A DNA stretch of 64,000 nt, from contig NC_044920.1 in NCBI RefSeq assembly GCF_003576645.1, positions 6,070,412-6,134,411 on the forward strand, in the 5' to 3' direction. Made by a program: the position numbers and the translations under genes. The notes under the pieces were generated by a model. The model did no database searches. It was not told the DNA's origin and worked only from the letters and a program-made list of their open reading frames with translations. Shown here piece by piece: positions 11,091 through 23,295 of the stretch (within the stretch, counting starts at the first letter, position 1; each line of letters starts with the position of its first letter). This DNA comes from Ipomoea triloba. Taxonomy: Eukaryota > Streptophyta > Magnoliopsida > Solanales > Convolvulaceae.

Positions 11091-14000
11091 TTTTGGCACC
11101 GTTTGTGGGGACCGTATAAAAGCTACTAAAATGCTCAATACCAATCCTGAAGAGAATGTTTCCCTACATGGATTTCTTTAATGAAGCTAGGCCGGAGGAG
11201 AGTAGCTCAGACCTGAGATATCATCTTAATGCCCGGATGGACCTTAATTAGACCCCTCCCGGGAGAAGTGCTCCGAGCGATGCAGTCAATATAATAGGTT
11301 AAGCTCCACCCGGACCAGCGACTCCGAGCCAAGTCCCATATCCCCACACAATCAACCGCCTGGAATGCCCGACCCGACTTTCTAGTGGTGGCAAAGCTCG
11401 CCACGATTTTATGCACTGCAATTCCCGTTCCAGCCAATGCCACCCATGTATCCGCAACCAATGTACATAGCAACCTCGGTAATTCTAGAAATCCCACTAG
11501 TAGGGGTGACCAGGGAAAGGGTCCTTGAACCTCAAACTATGTAGTCACCGAGTCGACACGAGCTATCCTCCCAACCTCGCCAGCCAGTCCAGACCCGGTT
11601 GGGTTTGGGGGAGAGCTCGGAGGCGGAGTCTAGTCTCAAGAGGAGTGCTTTTGATCGGATCCAACCTTCAATGAGGGAGCATCTGGTGTTCGAGGACGGA
11701 TGTCAGTGGACTGACCCGTGGGCATTTGAAGGCAAGAGGTGAGTGAAAGCAATGCTCCTCACCCTCATAGGCGAGGGGGTGGGCGGCAGGAAACTCAAAC
11801 TGAACTGCCGACCAGAATTCTGGACCAAGTTAGGTAAGAGTTTAAGCTGTGGAAGTAGGAGCAGACATCTCGATCCGTTAAAGCTAGCACGACACTGCTA
11901 ACCACACCGTTCACAGTGAAGATTATGCAACAACCTTACCCAATCGACATTTGGGTCCCGAGAAATAAAAATTACAATGGCAAAACCGATCTGGAAGAAC
12001 ATGTCAACACCTACTAAAGGCTACTATGGAAAAATGCTGATGACGGGGGTGTCAGACGAGGTAATTTCATAATTTGTCGGGCCTTCTTTTCTTCCCAGTC
12101 GAGAATAGCAGCAAAATGATTCAAGTCTCTCGAGCCAATGTGTAATACCCCGTATTTTCCTAACATTATTATTTTAATAAATATTTTCAAAAAGGGATTA
12201 TTATTATTATTTTATATAAATCTAACTATTTTGTTATGGGCATTGGGTCAACTTATTTTTTTTTATTTTACTACTTAAATCCCTAAGCCCAAATGTGATT
12301 ATTTTGTAATGTTCTGAACCTAACTTTAGCCCAATTTTTTTTGGCCCATTTATAATTCTCTAATTTTTCTACCGTAACTATATCTGTTTTAACCCATAAC
12401 AGTCTAACCAAAGATATTTTCCCTTACCCACCACAAAAATGTGACAAGTGTCACTTTCTATACCACATGTTTTCATCCTTATCTTATAAGAGATAATATA
12501 TAAGCTTGATCTCCCATTTTTTTTCCCACTTGGCCGAAATTTAGAGAGGAAAAAAGAGAGGAGAGAGAGAGAGTATTAGTCTTCATCTTCTTCCTTGAAG
12601 CTCAAGAATCCATAGCCAAATTCTCTTTACAAGTCTTCAAGTAAAGGAGAGGATTTAGCTATTGGTGTTTAAAGGATTTGAAGGAAAATCTAGCCTCTCA
12701 AGTTTCTTATCAAGTGGCTAGAATCCCATTAAGTGTTGATGAGAGTTTTGGTCTTCAAGGGTAAGATTTCATATTCACTAAAATTATATATTTTGCCCCA
12801 ATATATATATATAAGTATATTTTGATGATATATGATATGATATGATATCAAAATTATATGTTTTACAAATTATGTGCATAATAATGTTCATGTGATCACA
12901 AGTGCATTGCATAATATGTGTATGATTCTCGAATTATCGAGAATTGATTTTTACGGGTCAAACCCGTGTGTTGAGTAAATGCTTGGCTTGGAATTTTGGT
13001 GTTATATACATATATGTATTAAGAATGATATATTATTATGGAATGAATTATATGTGGAGAAAAATATATTATTTGAGAAATATTTGGAGAAAATCTATTT
13101 ATGAAGAAATGATATATTTTTGGAAATTATATGTACATATTTGGTCTTGGAGGATAAAGATATTTGGTGCCAGTGTGAGCCGGAAATCTCACAACTTACC
13201 TATTGGAATTATATTCATTATGAAGAATTAATTGATTGATTGTGTGGGTTGAATCCCCCAATTTGGTTTATGAATTATGAAATTTGAGTATTGGTGTGGG
13301 TTGAATCCCCCAATTTGATTTTGGTTTGGCTTATGATGCCTATTGGTGGTTATGTAGAGAGCTTAAAGACTCTCCACTTGGTATTTAATCCTCCTTGACA
13401 AATATGTTAGTTTTGGAAAAATATATCTCCACATATTTTTTTTTGAAAAAGTATATTATGAGATAAATGAAAAAAACCCAAGCCTATATTTTACGGGGTG
13501 AAATGGAACTTACTTAGCTTATGCTAATTTTGGGATATAAACCCCTTTGTTTTTGTGTTAAAATGATTTTTGCAGGTGAACATGAATAGGATGGAAGTTG
13601 AGGTTGAGATCTACTCTATCCTAGAATAGACACCCTGGAAGTTTTAGCATTTTGAGAAATACCCAGTTGTATTAATTATTTCCATATGTATTAAGTTAGA
13701 CTTTGGATTGTTATTTGATGTTGTAAGTTTAGCTTTAGCGTTTGGGTATAGGAAAGATACCTAAGCGTAGCGGTAACACCCATTTTCTTTTGGTTAGATG
13801 TATAAGCTTCCGCAATATATTATTAGTGATTTTGTAATAAATTTAAAATGTGAAAATTGGGGTGTTACAGACCAATGTCTGTAGCTAGTTTCCTCGAGCT
13901 TGAGCGCCTGTTCGTGTATAAGTTTGCGACATCAAAGACCATCCGACCAGGCTAACACCATAGAAGCAAACATGGTCAAACGCCGAGCTGAGGCAAGATT

Positions 14001-14590
14001 TAGCTAGAATGATCGTCGCCCCGACTAGAAGTAAAATGACCGCCCCAATCGAGGGCGTGATAAAGCCCAACTCCATTCTATACTCCCCTTAACCAACCCG
14101 CTACGGAGGTGCTAAATTATGCCCAGTCGTGCAATCATGTCCGGTTACCAAGACCAGGCTAGGATGGGGAAGAAAAGTCTAAATTCTATGCTTATCATAG
14201 AAACTGAGGGCATGACGCGGAGGAGTGCTTCACGTTAAAGAAGATAATCGAGGATTTGATCCGTGCTGGTGAACTAATGTAGTTCATGAAGAAAGAGTAA
14301 GAGAAGAAATATTGGAAGAAAATCTTTAAGTGATCCGACAAGGATCAAAAGCAAAAGGAGCCCGGACCGAATAATGAGCCACCACCATCGAGTTTGAAAC
14401 CTGTGATTTGTGTGATTTTTGGGGGACCCAAGGGAGGTGACAACCTCGAGGAAAGGCGGTAGTGGTTGCGCGATTTGTTGGTGGAAATAATCGAGGCGCA
14501 ACCTCGAGACAAGAAGAGGAAGGTCGAGTCAATAACCTTAACTAAGACGACTTGCCAACGGTCGCTAACCACAACTCAGATGCGTTGGTC
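11091..14590 (+). pseudogene. Ty3/Gypsy gag and start of protease, broken
   Basis: Readable pieces are PFTVKIMQQPYPID, NYNGKTDLEEHVNTY and RAFFSSQSRIAAK. After the inserted LTR come SVASFLELERLFVYKFATSK, a degenerate zinc knuckle region (GHDAEECFTLKKIIEDLI) and VIFGGPKGGD, the usual run-in to protease. Many stop codons and frameshifts are present. The coding sequence is split at 12140 by a solo LTR; reading across it restores SLEPM-SVASF. At about 14597 it jumps from the protease start (NHNSDALVITM) straight to integrase, so RT and RNase H are deleted. Confidence 0.72.
12141..13869 (+). repeat. Solo LTR (TGTAATACCCC...GGGGTGTTACA) inserted in gag
   Basis: The ends TGTAATACCCC and GGGGTGTTACA are inverted and typical of plant LTRs of the Del/Tekay chromovirus type (lineage by resemblance). 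CCAATG stands on both sides, at 12135-12140 and 13872-13877. Removing the insertion plus one copy restores the gag reading. The exact TG/CA limits versus the duplication are off by about 2 bp. A block around GTGTGGGTTGAATCCCCCAA is duplicated inside (about 13240 and 13297). Confidence 0.68.
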
Positions 14591-14596
14591 ATAACG

Positions 14597-15120
14597 ATGG
14601 GCAGGTGGAAAACACCAATGGAACAATTTTGGACGAACTAAAGACGAAACTGTATTCGGCAGGGCGTAGCTGGGCTGACGAGCTACCGTTCATTTTGTGG
14701 GCGTACCGAACAACTCCCCAGGAAGCTACCAAAGAGATTCCCTTCGCCTTGGTCTATGGCGTGGAGGCACGACTCCCGATCGAGGTGTGGATCCCGACCT
14801 CTCATGAGAAGAACTATGGTGAGGAAGAAAACGAAAAAATGATGGCGGTCGACTTGGACTACGTTGAAAAAAGAAGAGAGTTGGTTGCTCGGAGAATAGT
14901 TGAGTATCAGAAGAAAGCCAAGTCACACCACGACATCCGAGTCCAACCCCGCTATTTTCAGGTCAGAGATTATGTGCTCAGAAAGTGAGAAGTCAGTCGG
15001 CCGTTGGAATGAGGCAAGTTCAACTAGAACTTGGAATACTCATTTCCCGTAGGCCCATACTAGGTCCTCACCAACCGGGGTGCTTAGGAAGGCTCGGTCT
15101 CAGCAAAGAAAAGATGAGAG
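14597..15120 (+). pseudogene. Ty3/Gypsy integrase, C-terminal part
   Basis: The reading runs GQVENTNGTILDELKTKLYS, SWADELPFILWAYRTTP, IPFALVYGVEARLPIEV and VRDYVLRK. These are the last part of the integrase core and the start of the GPY/F-type C-terminal region of Tat-like Gypsy elements. A stop follows RDYVLRK at 14986, and similar sequence continues (SRPLE...) with more stops. The upstream zinc-binding part and most of the catalytic core are deleted. Confidence 0.8.
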
Positions 15121-15756
15121 ACTACAGACGTCGGTTATATTCTATTTGGCCTCCTCCGCCTCCTTTCTGACCTTCGTAGTTTCTTACTCGGCGACGATCG
15201 CCCTTTCCTCCAAGGCCTTGAGTTTTTTTCTCAAGGTAAGCATTCCAGGCATCATTTAGGGTCACGGCCATCTTCAGAGGCTCGACCTCCTTTTTCATGA
15301 CGTTCTCGATGACTTTCGCTCGGCAAAAGAGGTTCGTGGTAGTGTGAGCCAACTGCAAACATTTTTAGTTAGTCGGGAAAGAATAGTGTGTAAAGCGAAG
15401 TAGGTCAAGAGTAGGGGAAATGACACAAAACATACCTAGAGTATATCTTGAGCTATTTATTCGCTAACCTAGTCAGTCGACCAGTCCATGATGCTCTCCC
15501 TGGTCATAACCATGTTGCAAATCCTTTCCAATAGGGCGATTGTTTGTCCTCCCCACTCCTAAGCAGTGTTGCAAAAATCGCGCCTAGGCGCTAGGTGGCG
15601 CCCGGCCGCGTCGAGGAAGGCCGAAATCGGCCTCCTCCGCAGCCGGGCGCCTAGCCGACCGACTAGGCGGCGCCTAGCCCGCCTGGGCCGCCTAGGCCGT
15701 CGGCCGACTAGGCGGCGCCTAGGCCGGCCGGCTGTTTTTTTTTTTTTTTTTTTTTA

Positions 15757-15794
15757 NNNNNNNNNNNNNNNNNNNNNNNNNNNNNNNNNNNNNN
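15757..15794. other. Assembly gap (38 N) in a poly-T run
   Basis: The N run sits between two poly-T stretches inside the hAT element, so the true length of the tract is unknown. Confidence 0.95.
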
Positions 15795-15892
15795 TTTTTT
15801 TTTTTTTTTTTTTTTAATCTATTTATTAAAAAAAATTATAAATCTAAAACATTTAAACTATTAATATTATAATTTATTAACTAATACTCTAA

Positions 15893-16124
15893 CAGCGTGT
15901 TTGGTTCGTGGAATAGGTCGCGAATGGAATACCATTCCCGGGAATATACCTATTCCACTATTTGGTTCGTCATTCTATTCCTAGGAATAACATTCCCGGG
16001 AATGAGCTATTCCTTTGTAAGGGGAATAGCCATTCCTAGGGGACCCCCTAGTATTAGCTATTCCCACTTGGAAATAGCTTTTATACTATAATATCGAGAT
16101 TGCCCTTTTATATTATATTATAAT

Positions 16125-16200
<76 letters not shown>

Positions 16201-16376
16201 GTGTGTGTTAATCAGGGAGAACTATCAGTGAAAATATATAATTGTATAGAAAAATAAATATAGAAAAACTTAAGCTATTTATATAGAAAAATGAAAGATG
16301 TTAACCACATATTCAAACTCAAAAATCTTAGGCCAGGAGTGAATCTCTCAACCTCCATGTATCTCTCTAACAAATA

Positions 16377-16416
<40 letters not shown>

Positions 16417-16419
16417 AAT

Positions 16420-16450
<31 letters not shown>

Positions 16451-16728
16451 TGTAATAATGATGATTATTCAAAATAATAATAATAATGATTATGATTATT
16501 ATTATGATTATTGTTATTATTATTTTGTATAAGGATATTTATGTCTTTAAAACCTATTTCATTTCTATTACTTTAACCAACCAAACATTGGAATACAATT
16601 CCTAAAGTCTATTCCTTCAGTGAACCAAACAACAGAATACAATTCATGTCCTATTCCTTACCTATTCCATTCCCTGTGAAATAGTATTCCTATTCCCTCT
16701 GAATTCATTCCGTGAACCAAACATGTTG
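15893..16728. mobile_element. Tourist/PIF-like MITE with TA and ATT microsatellites
   Basis: The termini CAGCGTGTTTGGTTCGTGGA and (right end, reversed) CAACATGTTTGGTTCACGG are inverted repeats, with TAA at 15890-15892 and 16729-16731. The inner sequences (CATTCCCGGGAAT, ATTCCTAGG) repeat in inverted orientation near the right end. A (TA)n run (about 16130-16195) and an (ATT)n run (about 16378-16445) have expanded its interior. Confidence 0.72.
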
Positions 16729-18349
16729 TAATAGTCTAATAATAAGTAATAACTTAATAAAATAATAAGTAATAACTAAATTAAACTAATAAGTAATGCA
16801 CTAATAATTAATAAATAATAACTAATAACTTAATAAAATAATAAGTATTAAATATTTAACTATTAAAGTGTAAAGACTTACAATATTAAACACTTTACAA
16901 TTATTAACACTTAAATTTTTTTTTAAATTTTTTTTTAAATTATAAAAAAAAAAAAAAAAAAAACCTAGGCGCCCCCCAGGCGCCTAGAAGGCGCCTAGCG
17001 ATTTTTGTAACACTGCTCCTAAGGGTGTCATCACTAAGGTCAACCCTAGTGGGTAAACCACATGTGTCGCTTTAGATGAGCGACCTCCTCAATGTTTGAC
17101 TCCCAACTTGATCTTTGCCCATTTTGCTATAGGCCCGAGTGATCTGTAGGTCAAGGTCCGATCCCACGATTTGTGCGGCACTGAGGGGTAAAGCGGTCAA
17201 GATAACCTGCCTGGTGGAGGAGACCGCGATAGAGTCGACCTTTTTTGCCCTAAGGGTAACCTTGCCTCGGGGCTGGCGAGAAGCAGTTGGGGTAGTGGTA
17301 AATCCTTTGTCGATGACCATACTTGCAAAACAAGCAACCAAGAACTCAAAGACCGTTAAAGATTAAGTTGGAATTTCTTTCGCAAATGACGGTAAACCTT
17401 CATTGTTGAGACTCGAGACAGGTGTTGGGACTGCGATCTTAACCGGCGCGGGCTTGAGTACGTATTTATGCTCCAGGTCTTTAGAACTTGAAGCTATGCG
17501 GCAGCATATTCCTTGGGGGTTCGGAATATGCAGTAGTTGTAGAATTTCGAGGAGATCTTCGTCGAAGCATTGTTGAGAGCTCGGGTTTTGGCCAGGTAAA
17601 CGTGCTTGGTGAATTGCGCCGACCAAACTCGAGGGACGAGCATCATCCATATGTACTTGATCGGGAAAATTTGATCCTTCCATCCCTTGTTATTGTATGG
17701 GAAGTTTATAAGGCTGCAATGGTACCCCCCATGACTATATAATAAGGAACCCTTCGTCGTGCCTGGACGGGAGGGCCCAGACAGAAAAAATGTAGTTGAA
17801 GAGCTCGATGGTACATGGGAGACCATGCTGAGCATAGATTTGCGGGAAGCAGGCAAGAATCTAATGGGCGTTCGGGCTAATCTACCAAGGGAGGGCCTCG
17901 TAATGTTTGAGAAAATTGAGGAGAAAAGGGGATAACGGGAACGCCAATGAAGCCCGAGCCAATCCTCTTTAGTCCGGTCTATGACATTCCCTAAAGACCG
18001 ACAAGTGTTGAAGCAAAGTGGCCAGAGAGGAGAGAAGAAATTTCCTCAATCTCGACATGGGTTAAGAGGCAAGTATGTTGCTGCACGACCTCGCTATTCA
18101 GAAAGATTTGCTTCCCACTCGTGACGGTGGGAGCATAGGCCGGGGAGAAGTGCTCGGCGCTAGATGATTTGAATGAAATAGATATAGAAGTCGGATCGCT
18201 AGAGGGGCCAAAGTGAAGCTTGCAAGATAAGTGGGAGAGAGAGAAGGGTGAAGGGTAGAGAGTATAACTTGGGGCGATTTCCCTCGCCCGAAAGGGTAGA
18301 GAGTATAACTTGTGCTTCATTGTTTGTCCATCGAGGACGATGTCCAAGT

Positions 18350-19725
18350 TTTAGTGTGGGGGGTGCTATTTCTGGTTTGAAAATAAAATTTTTGGTGAAC
18401 TTTGCTTGAATGACTCAATGTGCAATACTGTGGATAGTCTATTTTCCTTGTGTTGTGGCTGTGACCACTTTTCTCTCTGTTGGTTGGTGGTTTGATTTGG
18501 TGGTTCTTGTGCAGCCTAGCTTGTCAGGGATGACTCAAAGTTGAGCTTGTGTTTAATTCAGTCTCTTGCCAATAGTTGGGTTAACGTCTAACCTAAATGT
18601 TTCCCCTGTGTGTTATGCATTGCTAGTGAAGGCTTATGTGGGATTCCGGTGATATTTGTCTTGTCATAGCTTGTCTCAGTGCTCTCATAGTGAAGTCTAT
18701 AATTTGCATGCTTTGAAGTGATTTAGGCCATTGTTGTTAGCCCAAGCCTTTAAACCTACCATTTATTATAATTATTTTCCCTAGTTGTCCCCTTTTGAGC
18801 CTTGTTTTTGTTTAATAAGTGCTAAGCACTTCACCCGTCTTTGTTATTGTTTTTCTTGTTTACCCATGTTATTTAACCCTTAGCCTTTAGCCATATATTT
18901 CCATCCACCCGTAGAGAGAATGTAGCATTTGTTCTTTAATTTAGAAGAGATTTCTTTTTGGAGCTTATTTTTGTCAAAACTACTCTTGATATCTTTGTCC
19001 TAGTGTGGGGCTTTGGTGAAAGGATTTAGTTGGTTGTTTTGTATTGAAGAAAAGAAAGTTGTTTGATGGTAGAAAAAGAAAAAACAAAGGAAAAAAAGAT
19101 TGAAAGAAAAAAAAAAAGAAGAAAAGAAAAAATTGTTATTTGAGAAAAAGTTTGGAAGTGATGAAAAGTTTGTGAAAGAAAAGAAAAAAAAAGATGATGA
19201 ATAAAAGTGCATATGGTTCATGTTGCTAGAAAAGTTGTGTCCAACCCCACGGTTTTAGAGTGTTCTTATGTTCTCAATTGTAGTTTGCTCCATTGTCCAT
19301 ACTTGTAGTATCTCTTCTAGATTAAGTTGTGAATAGGTGTGAAATTCTCTCCTTTGTTCATTTTTCCATACCCCTTCTTTGTTAGCCACTCACCCTTAGC
19401 CTCATTACAAGCCGAATAAAGACCTACTTGATCTTAGCATGCAGTTTTAAAGTGATCTATGTGAGTATGAAGGGCATGTCTATGGGAGTTCATCTTAAGC
19501 CAAGTCTTGCATAATCTCAACTGAGTACATGTGCATACAGGGTTTTAATCTACCTTAATTCGGGTGCTCGGTTATTGGCCTGAGAGGGGAACTCACTTGT
19601 GATTCTGAGATGATTCTTGAAGCAGGTTAGGTTGTATGAGATGGTTGGTGGTATGATTGGTTGTGCAGGAAGGAAGTGTGATCAGTTGCAGTGTTTGGAA
19701 GGTGGATTATCTAGTGTGGGGGAGT
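18350..19725 (+). mobile_element. 3' internal region of a second Gypsy element, ending in a polypurine tract
   Basis: The region begins around CATCGAGGACGATGTCCAAG and GTGTGGGGGG, a composition seen downstream of pol in Athila/Tat-like elements. It ends with CTAGTGTGGGGGAGT, a polypurine tract directly before the LTR at 19726. It is non-coding; an A/G-rich block lies at 19060-19200. The 5' part of the element is missing. The join with the first Gypsy element carries a 20-bp direct repeat (18251-18270 and 18292-18311). Confidence 0.5.
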
Positions 19726-20869
19726 TGATATCTACTATTTTGTACAATAATTCACCCCTTATTTTAGTTGTTTTGGTGCTTATTTTCTTTATCCTAATGA
19801 AATTGAGAATTGTTTGTGTGTTATATTTTCTCAAGAGTTGAATTATTCACAAGGAGCAGCAAAGGAAGAGTTTTGGAACATTTTGGACAAGTTTTGGAAG
19901 AAAAGGAAATTACCCAGGAAGAATAGGAAACAAGAATAAGACTTGGAAAAGAATTAGAAGTTGCCTCATGGGCCCAAGGCCCATCTATCTCCTATATATT
20001 CTGAGGTTCCCTTACAGAGTTCTGAACCCTAGCTTTTAGTTTATATTTCCCTAGCATAGTTTAGATCAGTTTCACATTAGATTAGTTAATTTCAAGATTG
20101 GAATCAAAGATTGAAGATTGGATTTGTTCTTTATCAATTAAGTTCTCTTATTCCTTTATTACTTTCTTGCAATGTTTAAGGTTATTTATTGCTTTGCTTT
20201 GTTTACTCCCATCATGCGGGAGTAGTTCGTTTATGGGTTTGGATTAGGGGTCCATTGTTAATCTTGATGTTCGATTTATGATTAATTGCATAAAGGGATT
20301 GAATCTTTTACCTAGGGTTTATGTTGATTTGGGGATTTCTTTGCACTAGTTATTGGTTTGTGGCCAGAATTAATTGCTAGTCTAGAAGAGGGATTCATTA
20401 CAACGACAGTTGGATGAAAACCTCGAGCCTTACCAATCTCAACCTAATTTTCCTGCTATGAAAGTAGAGTTATATTGGGGGCTTACAATGCTTAGGTGTT
20501 TAAGGTTATGATTGATGCATCACGACAGTGGGGCAATTTTAGCCTAATTCTCTTATTGATTACGAAAGTAGCTGAGTAGAATTTTTTTGTGCATTGCCCA
20601 TATATTCCTTGGTTAATTATTCTTTCCCTAATCCTGAGTTGATTGGGACATCAAGATTACAATCCCCTAATCTGGCCCATTCCCTATTCATATAGTTTTC
20701 TCCTTAATCAATTGTTTCCTTTTAATCTTCATCTTTCAGTTTTAGTTGCTTGGATTCTATAAATTCATATACTCTAGTGCCTAGTAATTCATACAATTTC
20801 GTGCCATAGCCCCAATCCTCAGCGGAACGACATTACACCCTCTTTTACACTCATCATTTGTGCTCATCA
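19726..20869 (+). repeat. 3' LTR of the second Gypsy element
   Basis: It starts TGATATCTACTATTTTG just after a polypurine tract and ends TGTGCTCATCA, about 1.14 kb with TG...CA ends. A short TATA-like stretch (CTATATATTCTG, about 19992) is followed by GAACCCTAGC, as in many plant LTR promoters. There is no second copy in the window, so the limits rest on the tract and the end dinucleotides. Confidence 0.55.
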
Positions 20870-21216
20870 CATTTTAGCGGTCCTTGATTCCTTCTACATA
20901 GATATTTCTTCCGGGGTAAGCCGTTCAAATTTCAAATTTCCAAACAAGAAAGTTTTGTTCAAATTGCAAAAAATATGAATAATATTAGATAAAAAAATAA
21001 AAAATAAATAAGTGTATAATTAAACAAATATTTTAAATAAGTCAGAAATATTAAATTAATCAAGTGTAACTTAGTAACTTACTTTCATGGGTTGGATGCC
21101 GGAAGAAATATTTCTTGATATGATTTTTCTTTCTAAAAAAAAAAGATAAATAAATGTATAATTACATAAATGTTTTAAAAAGATAATGTATCATTTAGCA
21201 TAAAAGTTAACTTACT
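20870..21216. other. AT-rich spacer between Gypsy LTR and hAT pseudogene
   Basis: No gene is seen. It probably includes the 3' untranslated end of the adjacent - strand hAT pseudogene. Confidence 0.4.
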
Positions 21217-22530
21217 TTACTTTTGGTAACTCCGTGTATATGTTTCAGCTTGTGCTGTTTCAGGCAACAAAGATGCATGATACGAATCAATTACCCTTGT
21301 CCCAGCACTAAATGTTGCTTCTGAAGCAACAGTGCTAACAGGTATAGCTAAAATATCTACTGCCATTGTTGACAATATTGGATACTGCAATCTATTCATC
21401 TTCCACAGTCTAAACAACAAAAGTTGCTAGGAACTTCAATAGTCTTAAGACGCCCCTTTTCTAGATAGTCTACCAACTCTGATTTTTTAGGCACTGAAGT
21501 TTCAACTTGTGCACAAAATGCATCAAAATATTCCCAAGCATATACAGACCTTGGGTGACTGACTTGGCTTGTAAAAGTGCTAGAAGAACTTGGATTTTCA
21601 GAATGTTTGTTCATTGATTCAACAACATACTCTTCATAAAGAGTATTGATGATCTCCTTCACTTTTGCTATATTCTCCCTAGCTTCTTGATCAGAATAAA
21701 GTCTAGGGAAACATAATTCAAGTGCAAGCATTTTCTTTGTTGGATCAAAGACAGCACCTATAGTCATTAACAAATTGCACTCTCCCCAATATTTATCAAA
21801 CTTCATCTTCATTCTCTTAATCAAATCCATAATAAAGTCATCTTCATCATCTACATGACTATCCAATGTTGCTTTGATTTTTTGAACTTCTTGAAGGAAC
21901 AAATTTGAAGTAAGGTACTCATAACCTAAAACAAATTTAAATTCACATACTCACAAGTCACAACATTAACCAAATTTGTTTTTAAAAAAAAAAACTTAAA
22001 ACAAACAAACCTGAAATAATGTGAGTAGCTGTCCAAAAAGCCTCTAAAATTGAGCAAACATTGGCAACCTTGTCCCAATCATCTTCCAACGGACAATTGT
22101 CAAAGAATGGATCACGATCTTTTAGCATTTTAAAAGCTTCTTTAAACTTGAGTGCACAACTTAACATCTCAAAAGTCGAGTTTCATCTATTTTTACAATC
22201 ACGAATCAATTTCCTATCTTTCAATTGCAATTGTTGCACGCAGTTAGCAAATTGTATACATCTTGCCTCCGACTGGTTCACATATTCCACACTATCTCTA
22301 AGATCACTAATGACATGCTGAATCTTATCTAATCCATCTTGAACACACAGGTTCATGATGTGTGCACAACAACGAACATGGAAAAAATGCCCCCCCACAT
22401 ACCAAACTTCTTGACCTTTGTAGTGTATCCTTCATGTACCGAATAGCAGAATCATTACTTGAAGCATTATCAACTGTAATTGTAAACACTTTCTTTTCAA
22501 TGCCCCACTCTTTCATGCATCCAAGTAGTG
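21217..22530 (-). pseudogene. hAT (Ac-like) transposase, C-terminal half
   Basis: Read on the - strand from 22530, the motifs are GCMKEWGIEKKVFTITVDNA followed by SSND (the second catalytic Asp), then HVRCCAHIMNLCVQDGL (hAT CAHxxNL zinc-binding-type motif). After a probable intron (about 21903-22015) come VGAVFDPTKKM-like sequence (read here as TIGAVFDPTKKMLALELCF) and the dimerisation region VSTVASEATFSAGTRVID. A frameshift near 21400-21420 and several stops show it is dead. The N-terminal part continues at 28433-28866, separated by the LINE at 22541-28432. Confidence 0.85.
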
Positions 22531-23295
22531 TGGTTGGAGTTGCTTCTCTCTCTAGGAAAGGGTTCTCTCCCTTCTCTTTAGATTTCCACCTCTTCCTTAG
22601 TCTCTTTTTTCTCTACAATTCTGTTTCCGACCAGAAAACCTCTGGTGTTCCAATGGATTATCCTTCAACCAGCAGAAAACTGGTTTGTTTTTGCGAGTTT
22701 TGGGCGTGTTTCTGAGGAAGTTTCTGAAGCTGTGTGCAACTCCGGCCAGCAAGTTCGAACTGCTGTTCCGGAAATACAACAGGACGAAACGCCATCTATA
22801 CACGTTCTTTTCCGACAAACTTTGCAAAGGTCGTTGGCTTTGAGGACAGCTAGCAGAAGGCGCGGTGGGTATTTTGGACAGCGGACGGTCGCAGAGGTCC
22901 CTGGGCCTGAGGACGACGACTGACTGTTCTCAAGGTAAAGATACCACCTCTTCTGGCTGAGTCTAGCACGGCCATTTTTTCTGTTGTTGGTGGACTGTGT
23001 TCTGCCATTTCCGGCAAAGTTCTATCAGCTGAGTCATAGCACGGCTGATTTTCTTGCTGGTCCGGCCAACCATCGGAAGGCCGAACAGTGTACTGATTTC
23101 GAAGTGTGGGGGCTTGCTCCATACTTTCTCCTGCAACTTTTCCGACAAGGTTAATTTCCGGTGGCCGGATTTTTTTTCCCCCTAAAAAATTTGAATCTGA
23201 AATTTTTCAAATTTCAAATTTCAAGTTCAAGAGGGAAAGTTGACAGCCTTTGCCTGAATTTTATTGTTGTGGGGCAGTGAGTAGTTACTTTTCCT

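Larger units (their letters stand above)
15564..17015. mobile_element. Non-autonomous hAT element with CGCCTAGGCG-rich ends
   Basis: The 8-bp target duplication CTCCTAAG is at 15556-15563 and 17016-17023. The inverted ends CAGTGTTGCAAAAATCGC and GCGATTTTTGTAACACTG are nearly perfect. Just inside each end lie GC-rich CGCCTAGG/CCTAGGCG palindromes in a left block of about 150 bp and a shorter right block. The middle is AT-rich, contains an assembly gap and is invaded by a MITE (15893-16728). No transposase is present. Confidence 0.88.
15122..18330 (-). pseudogene. Antisense ORF of the Gypsy element (Transposase_28-like), split
   Basis: Downstream of integrase and on the opposite strand, broken frames (17363-18347 and 15122-15358) encode INFPYNNKGWKDQIFPIKY, which resembles the 'putative gypsy type transposon' domain (GWKxRFFFV pattern). 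A charged, coiled-coil-like tail follows (NVMKKEVEPLKMAVTLND). This arrangement is known from Tat-lineage Gypsy elements that carry an extra antisense ORF between pol and the 3' LTR. The hAT at 15564-17015 splits it and stops interrupt it. The function of this ORF is unknown. Confidence 0.5.

Noticed and set aside
11491..11510. CACTAGTAG as left end of the CACTA element that ends at 30540
   Set aside because: Only nine bases fit, there are no subterminal repeats, and the sequence reads as Gypsy internal DNA.
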